Assembly (NCBI GenBank): GCA_003455945.1
Contig: DMPQ01000100.1
Location: 9,321 to 19,288, forward strand
From: Planctomycetaceae bacterium
GTDB taxonomy: Bacteria > Planctomycetota > Planctomycetia > Pirellulales > Pirellulaceae
Length of the DNA: 9,968 nucleotides
Direction: 5' to 3'
The notes below the pieces were generated by a model. It did no database searches and was not told where the DNA came from. It saw nothing but the letters and a program-made list of their open reading frames with translations. Shown one piece after another: positions 6,137-9,968 of this stretch. Position 1 is the first letter of the stretch. Every line of letters starts with the position of its first letter. A program made the position numbers and the translations under genes.

Positions 6137-8032
6137 TCAGGCGGGGCGCGGCGAGTCGGTGTCGGCGGCAGGGGGAGCCGATTCGGTCGACGATCGATCG
6201 CCCGGCGGCGTTTCGATCGTCTCGGCCCCCGGCGACTCGGTAGCGAGTCGGTCGGACGACGCGGAACGAGGCTTCTCGGACGGCAACGGCGGCGCGGTAC
6301 CGGTGGGCTTCGGCTTCAGTCGCATGCTGACGGTGGTCAGCTCGCCGTCCGACGAGAGCTCGCGGACGCGAAAGCGGACCTGGTCGGCATCGATCGCCTG
6401 GCCGAGTTCGAAGCGTTCCTTATCGGAATGACGTTTGAGCCACTCCTCGAGCGTCAGATCGGATTCACCGCCCAGTCGGAGGTCGTACGCCTCCTCGACA
6501 TCTCCGACCCGGACTCGGGTCCGCAGCGGGAACTCGACCTCGGCTTGCGGCGTTTCGCCGCTCACCGCCCGCTGCGAACGGGAGAAGATCCGATCGACCG
6601 CCCGTCGGACGTCCCGGTGGACGACGACGATCACGTGATCTCCTGCCTCGATCCGAAAGCTCCCCTTCGGCAGCCGACTCTCGTGATTCCGCACGATCAG
6701 CGCGATGACGACGTCGCTCGGCAACGCGAGATCGCGGATCGCCTTGCCCGCCGCCATCGTCTCGGGCTCGATGTAGTAATCGACGATGTCGGCGTCGACG
6801 TCGTACAGCGAGCTGATTTCGAGCGTCACCGGCGGCTCGCGCCGCGGAGCCACATCGAGCCCGAGCCCCTTGGCGACCGGCTTGAGCGTCGAGCCCTGCA
6901 GGACGGCCGAGATCAGCACGACGAAGAAGACGACATTGAAGATCGTCGAAGCCCCTTCGATGTTGGCCATCAGCGGAAAGATCGCGAGCGTGATCGGAAC
7001 GGCCCCCTTGAGACCGACCCACGACAGGAGCAGCTGTTCGCGGAAGTCGAATCGCGACCCGATCAGACACAGGAAGACCGAGATCGGTCGCGCGACGAAC
7101 ATCAGCACGGCGGCGATCGACAATCCCTCGACCCAGACCTCCGCCAGGCGACTCGGAAAGCTCAGCAGCCCGAGCAGGATGAACATCAGGATCTGGCCGA
7201 GCCAAGCGGTCGCGTCGTGAAACGCCTGAATGCCTCGCAGGAACGGCGTCTGGTGATTGCCGATCACGATCCCCGTCAGATAGGTCGCGAGAAAGCCGCT
7301 CCCGCCGAAGTCCGCCGCCAGTCCGTACGAGATCAGCCCGAAGGCGATCGCCATGATCGGATAGAGCCCGGCAACCTCCAGGCGGATGTTCTTGAGCGTC
7401 CAGACCGCACCGAATCCGACCGCCAGACCGACGGCGATGCCGAGCACCACCTGGTTCACCAGCAGCATCGAAAGGTCGACGATCGACGTCACCTTGCCCG
7501 AGAGGATCTGCACCATCCCGACCGTCATGAAGATCGCCATCGGGTCATTCGAACCGCTTTCGACTTCGAGCGTGTCGGCGAGCGAGCGGCGGATATGAAC
7601 CCCTCCGGCTCGCAACACCGAGAAGACGGCCGATGCGTCGGTCGAACCGACGATGCTGCCGAGCAACATCCCCTGGCCGATCGGCAGACCGAGAATCCAC
7701 GACGCCGCGCCGCCGGTGATCACCGCGGTCAGCAGCACGCCGACCGACGCGAGCAGACCGGCTCGCCGCCAGGTATCGCGCACCGCCGAGATCGGCGTGC
7801 CGAGCCCGCCGGCAAACAGGATGATCGCCAGGACCACCGTGCCGACCGCGTTCGCGAGCGAATAGTCCTCGAACTCGATTCCGCCGATCCCCTCGGATCC
7901 GGCGAGCATGCCGAGTCCCAAGAAGGTGGCGAGAGCCGGCATGCCCAAGCGGGCCGAGATCTTGTTCGACAGGACTCCGAGCAACAGCAGAACGCTGCCG
8001 GTCAGGATCGCCGTGTCGACCAGGAAGTTCAT
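6137..8032 (-). CDS. nhaP2: K+/H+ antiporter, CPA1 family NhaP2/CvrA type
   Basis: This 631-residue inner-membrane antiporter is predicted to exchange cytoplasmic K+ (or Na+) for H+, for volume and ion control. Residues 1-390 form about 12-13 hydrophobic helices. They contain the family signatures TDASAVFSVLR (131-141) and LEVESGSNDP (155-164, with the conserved Asn-Asp pair), plus SWVGLKGAVPITLA (337-350). The cytoplasmic half has a TrkA-C/RCK-C-like domain (about 401-484, including AGKAIRDLALPSDVVIALIVR and GDHVIVV) and a CorC/HlyC-type transporter-associated region (about 540-573). A Pro/Ser/Glu-rich tail of about 58 residues (574-631) is extra to the family. The ATG at 8032 is chosen because the protein then begins at the first membrane helix, with GAGG 7 nt upstream; a TTG further upstream would add 35 residues unlike the family. 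Na+ versus K+ preference cannot be settled from sequence. It is not obviously linked to the kinase cluster 136 nt downstream. Confidence 0.92.
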   Translation of the reverse strand: MNFLVDTAILTGSVLLLLGVLSNKISARLGMPALATFLGLGMLAGSEGIGGIEFEDYSLANAVGTVVLAIILFAGGLGTPISAVRDTWRRAGLLASVGVLLTAVITGGAASWILGLPIGQGMLLGSIVGSTDASAVFSVLRAGGVHIRRSLADTLEVESGSNDPMAIFMTVGMVQILSGKVTSIVDLSMLLVNQVVLGIAVGLAVGFGAVWTLKNIRLEVAGLYPIMAIAFGLISYGLAADFGGSGFLATYLTGIVIGNHQTPFLRGIQAFHDATAWLGQILMFILLGLLSFPSRLAEVWVEGLSIAAVLMFVARPISVFLCLIGSRFDFREQLLLSWVGLKGAVPITLAIFPLMANIEGASTIFNVVFFVVLISAVLQGSTLKPVAKGLGLDVAPRREPPVTLEISSLYDVDADIVDYYIEPETMAAGKAIRDLALPSDVVIALIVRNHESRLPKGSFRIEAGDHVIVVVHRDVRRAVDRIFSRSQRAVSGETPQAEVEFPLRTRVRVGDVEEAYDLRLGGESDLTLEEWLKRHSDKERFELGQAIDADQVRFRVRELSSDGELTTVSMRLKPKPTGTAPPLPSEKPRSASSDRLATESPGAETIETPPGDRSSTESAPPAADTDSPRPA

Positions 8033-8201
8033 GCGAGAGCCTCGGGCTCGAGGATCGATCAGGGAGAGGTCGCCCCGAGGAACCGGTGGGCCCACGACCC
8101 GAGGTACTCCGCCCTCTCGGTCTGCTTCAAGCCCCAATGTTCCTTGTGGCGGTTCCCGACCGCGGCGTCAAGCACGCTCGTTCCTCGTTCCGTCGACCGG
8201 C

Positions 8202-8214
8202 TCGCTCGGAGCGA
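8202..8214. other. Compact palindrome TCGCTC-G-GAGCGA
   Basis: Six-base arms surround a single central base, so it cannot fold tightly as RNA but is a plausible dimeric repressor or activator site. It lies 170-182 nt upstream of the antiporter start. GC-rich sequence makes chance occurrence possible. Confidence 0.25.
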
Positions 8215-8271
8215 ACGTCGCCGGACTCGAGGGGGCACGCCGAGCGATCGTCCTCGTGTCGACCTCTCGAA

Positions 8272-8301
8272 ACCGGAAGGAAGAGTCGCCACCCTTCCGG
8301 T
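8272..8301. other. Perfect 9-bp hairpin with 12-nt loop
   Basis: ACCGGAAGG (8272-8280) pairs with CCTTCCGGT (8293-8301). A short outer helix CTCG/CGAG (8266-8269 with 8306-8309) could extend it across a small internal loop. No T-run follows on either strand, so it is not a standard intrinsic terminator. If the antiporter mRNA starts further upstream, this would be a leader structure about 240 nt before its start codon. Confidence 0.45.
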
Positions 8302-8415
8302 CGCGCGAGGGCCGATCGCCTTGCGCTCACGCGCCTCGAACGCAGGATCGGGGCGGTCGTCACGATCCTGACGAGGGGGAACGAGCCGCGATGGGGCCGT
8401 CAATTCAGGGAGACT

Positions 8416-8433
8416 AGGGTGAAGCTTGACCCT
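8416..8433. promoter_or_regulatory. Near-palindrome overlapping a -35 box, operator candidate
   Basis: AGGGTGAAGCTTGACCCT is an 18-bp palindrome with one mismatched pair (G/G), centred on AAGCTT. It covers the whole TTGACC -35 element (8426-8431) of the following promoter. A symmetric site in this position is where a repressor would block RNA polymerase. The identity of any binding protein is unknown. Confidence 0.45.
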
Positions 8434-8455
8434 GGAAAAAACGCGTAACTATACT
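8426..8455 (+). promoter_or_regulatory. Sigma70-type promoter for the secreted-protein gene
   Basis: TTGACC (8426-8431) and TATACT (8450-8455) are separated by 18 nt. Each box is a 5-of-6 match to consensus, and the spacer is A-rich, unlike the GC-rich surroundings. Transcription would start near 8462, leaving a leader of about 55 nt before the ATG at 8517. Confidence 0.75.
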
Positions 8456-8516
8456 GAACCTCGTCTTGTCGGCGGCCGGTCCGAACCGCCCCCTTCTCGT
8501 CTGCCAAGGATTCCCG

Positions 8517-9839
8517 ATGCGGAAGCTGCTGCGATTGATGTTGGTGTGCGGAGCCGTCGTCGGCGTATCGGGGCTGGGAGCCGTCGCTCAAGAGGCGACC
8601 TTGCCGGATGGCGACGCCACGATCGCGTCCCCTCGTCCGCTCGCTCCGGGCGTGCTGCGAGTCGTCGCGCCCGACCGGCGTCCCGAGGAGGCGGTGGGCC
8701 CCAGCGAGCCGCTTCCGGACCTGGAATTCGAGGCGTTTCAGCCTCAGTTCGGCCCCGTCTCGGATACCGGCGCGGTTCGCGCGTCGTCGGTCGTCTTTCG
8801 CCGCGACATCTGGGGAGTCGAGTTCTCGTACCTGCCGCTCCGCCATGCCGAGGTCGACGTGCCTCAGCCGAGCGGCAAGATGCAGCGCAAGGTGGTCTGG
8901 TACCTGGTCTACCGGATCCGTTTCGACGGCCAAGTGCTTCAGAATCAGGAGCGAACCGACGCTCAGGGGCGAGTCAGCTACCAGCCGACGCTCGAGCGAG
9001 TCGATCTGAGTTCGCTCGATGAGATCCGCCTGTTCCCCGCGTTTTCCCTTCGTGCCGCCGTGGTCGATCCGATCACCGGCAACGTCACGGTCAAGGAATA
9101 CCTGGATCGCGTGATGCCGACGGCGGCTCGCCAGATTCAGCAGATCGAGGATCCGAATCAGCCGCTGCTCGATTCGGTCGCGATCTCGACCGAGCCGCTC
9201 TACAGCCGCAACGGCGAGGCGCCGAGCGCCGACCGGGAAATCTGGGGCGTGGCGACGTGGGAGGATGTCGACCCGCGAACCGACTATGTCTCGGTGCAGA
9301 TCCAGGGGTTGACCAACGCCTTCGACGTCAAGCAGACTCCGGCCGGCAAGCAGTTCTCGTACAAGACGCTGAACCTGAACTTCTACCGACCGGGTGACGA
9401 GATCGACGAGACGCGGGATCGGATTCGGACCGGCGTGCCGTTGGTCGACGACGTTCAGGAGCAGCGTGAGATCCTGACCTTCTATGAGCTGCCGGGCCCG
9501 CAACTGGCGGTGGCTCGGTACGACGTTCAGCTGAATGTCGGAGTGCCGCTCGTGAAGGTCGACACCACGACCGATCGGAACTTCGATCCGGCCGAAGGAG
9601 CGGAGCTCGAAGCGGGCACGATTCCGGCTCCGCTGGTCGCCGCGCTCGAGCCGCTCGGCTACGACCTGTCGAGCGCCTCGGCCACCGTCTCGATCCCCGG
9701 CAACCGCTGGCTCGTTTCGGCCAGTCGCAACGGCGAGTCGGTCGATCTCGAGGTGACTCTCGCGCCGCGGTTCTGGCGAAAGAAGGGAAGTCACTTCGAG
9801 TTCAACGACCGGCTTGATGCCTTTTGGTCGTATCGCTAG
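8517..9839 (+). CDS. Secreted protein of unknown function, 440 residues
   Basis: The protein starts at an ATG preceded by AAGGA (8506-8510) at 6 nt. It has a clear signal peptide: MRKLLR, a hydrophobic core and a likely cut after AVA at residues 22-24. I cannot assign a characterised function. The mature protein has two segments that each contain IWGV. The first, about 94-137, has [15 protein letters not shown] and [23 protein letters not shown]. The second, about 238-342, has [29 protein letters not shown] and [11 protein letters not shown]. Many alternating polar and hydrophobic residues suggest beta-rich folding, perhaps two related domains. The mature part has no further membrane helix and only one Cys, in the signal peptide, outside a lipobox. 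It has its own promoter and lies 44 nt before rpmA. With no visible enzyme motif, an envelope or structural role is possible but unproven. Confidence 0.88.
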   Translation: MRKLLRLMLVCGAVVGVSGLGAVAQEATLPDGDATIASPRPLAPGVLRVVAPDRRPEEAVGPSEPLPDLEFEAFQPQFGPVSDTGAVRASSVVFRRDIWGVEFSYLPLRHAEVDVPQPSGKMQRKVVWYLVYRIRFDGQVLQNQERTDAQGRVSYQPTLERVDLSSLDEIRLFPAFSLRAAVVDPITGNVTVKEYLDRVMPTAARQIQQIEDPNQPLLDSVAISTEPLYSRNGEAPSADREIWGVATWEDVDPRTDYVSVQIQGLTNAFDVKQTPAGKQFSYKTLNLNFYRPGDEIDETRDRIRTGVPLVDDVQEQREILTFYELPGPQLAVARYDVQLNVGVPLVKVDTTTDRNFDPAEGAELEAGTIPAPLVAALEPLGYDLSSASATVSIPGNRWLVSASRNGESVDLEVTLAPRFWRKKGSHFEFNDRLDAFWSYR

Positions 9840-9842
9840 AAT
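9814..9842 (+). promoter_or_regulatory. Sigma70-type promoter for rpmA, embedded in the preceding gene
   Basis: TTGATG (9814-9819) and TAGAAT (9837-9842) are separated by 17 nt. The first three bases of the -10 box are the TAG stop codon of the upstream gene. Transcription would begin near 9849, giving a leader of about 35 nt that carries GAGGA (9871-9875), 8 nt before the rpmA ATG. No terminator is seen between the genes, so read-through may also supply rpmA. Confidence 0.6.
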
Positions 9843-9883
9843 CCTCGACTTGGTCGACGGATCCGAGCACGAGGAATCGAGAG

Positions 9884-9968
9884 ATGGCACATAAGAAGGG
9901 TCAGGGCTCCAGCCGCAACGGACGCGACTCGAATGCCCAGCGACGTGGCGTGAAGAAGTTCGGCGGCG
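9884..9968 (+). CDS. rpmA: 50S ribosomal protein bL27, 5' part only
   Basis: Only 28 codons lie in the window before the right edge, but the start is diagnostic. [20 protein letters not shown] followed by RGVKKFGG matches the conserved bL27 N-terminus (typically MAHKK, then GGS, RNGRDS, LGVK and FGG). The extreme N-terminal tail of bL27 reaches the peptidyl transferase centre, where it helps place tRNA. It begins directly with MAHKK, so there is no sign of the N-terminal extension that is cleaved in some Firmicutes. The ATG follows GAGGA at 8 nt. In most bacteria rplU (bL21) sits immediately upstream of rpmA; here a secreted-protein gene takes that place. Confidence 0.95.
   Translation, partial: MAHKKGQGSSRNGRDSNAQRRGVKKFGG

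Larger units (their letters stand above)
8033..8425. other. Non-coding interval between divergent genes
   Basis: About 390 nt lie between the antiporter start and the promoter of the secreted-protein gene. Open frames of about 80-120 codons exist on both strands. Their translations are Arg/Ser/Pro-rich with no domain, no conserved motif and no convincing ribosome binding site, as expected from chance in this GC-rich DNA. The interval must contain the antiporter promoter, but I find no convincing -35/-10 pair on the minus strand. It does contain a compact palindrome (8202-8214) and a 9-bp hairpin (8272-8301), listed separately. Confidence 0.6.

Noticed and set aside
3445..6243. 932-codon open frame on the plus strand
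   Set aside because: It is antisense to the kinase and first sigma gene, whose motifs are unmistakable. Its translation has no domain and is rich in Arg, Gln and Asp, a typical mirror of GC3-biased coding.
8135..8171. TTGACG on the minus strand as the -35 box of the antiporter promoter
   Set aside because: The best -10 match at 17-nt spacing is CACAAG, only three of six bases, so it is not better than chance.
5999..8371. 790-codon open frame on the plus strand
   Set aside because: It is antisense to the antiporter, with an extreme Arg/Asp/His/Gln composition and no recognisable fold.
8059..8448. Overlapping frames of 78-169 codons on both strands
   Set aside because: They are Arg/Ser-rich with no ribosome binding site or motif, and they conflict with the promoter at 8426-8455.
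8400..9890. 496-codon open frame on the minus strand
   Set aside because: It is antisense to the secreted-protein gene, which has a promoter, ribosome binding site and signal peptide on the plus strand.

Overview
The window looks like chromosomal DNA from a GC-rich planctomycete (phylum Planctomycetota). No taxonomic marker here is decisive. The inference rests on three things: two RNA polymerase sigma factors of the planctomycete-rich TIGR02999 / Sigma70_ECF type, a very large Ser/Thr protein kinase with a C-terminal TPR region lying between them, and small secreted proteins of unfamiliar type. Codon use is strongly GC3-biased, which opens long spurious frames on the opposite strand of every large gene. 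I see no tRNA, rRNA, CRISPR array, insertion sequence or other sign of mobile DNA.

Layout. Five genes lie on the minus strand, listed here in transcription order. A CPA1-type K+/H+ antiporter of the NhaP2/CvrA family (8032 to 6137) comes first, then a 136-nt gap. Next is a signalling cluster: a full-length ECF sigma factor (6000 to 5443), a 1466-residue transmembrane Ser/Thr kinase with about a dozen degenerate TPR units (5343 to 943), and a second ECF sigma factor (943 to 422). The start codon of that second sigma overlaps the kinase stop codon (TGATG), and it has lost the usual N-terminal helix. After 158 nt containing two perfect hairpins comes the start of a secreted protein (263 to beyond the left edge) with a tandem 13-residue repeat, INPQPLPPGRAGA. 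On the plus strand, a 440-residue secreted protein of unknown function (8517 to 9839) is followed by the first 28 codons of rpmA, encoding ribosomal protein bL27 (9884 onward).

How the genes may work together. The kinase and the downstream sigma are translationally coupled by the overlap, and the upstream sigma is 99 nt away on the same strand. The simplest reading is an envelope-spanning phospho-relay: the C-terminal TPR region would be outside the membrane, the kinase domain in the cytoplasm, and one or both sigma factors would be the output. No anti-sigma factor is visible, which fits kinase-associated ECF control, but the pairing is inferred from position. The short secreted protein downstream could be a target or passenger.

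Regulatory sites. Two good sigma70-type promoters can be read directly. TTGACC-N18-TATACT (8426-8455) precedes the 440-residue protein and overlaps an 18-bp near-palindrome. TTGATG-N17-TAGAAT (9814-9842) precedes rpmA, and its -10 box contains the stop codon of the upstream gene. The 8033-8425 interval between the divergent antiporter and secreted-protein genes has no credible gene but holds palindromic elements.
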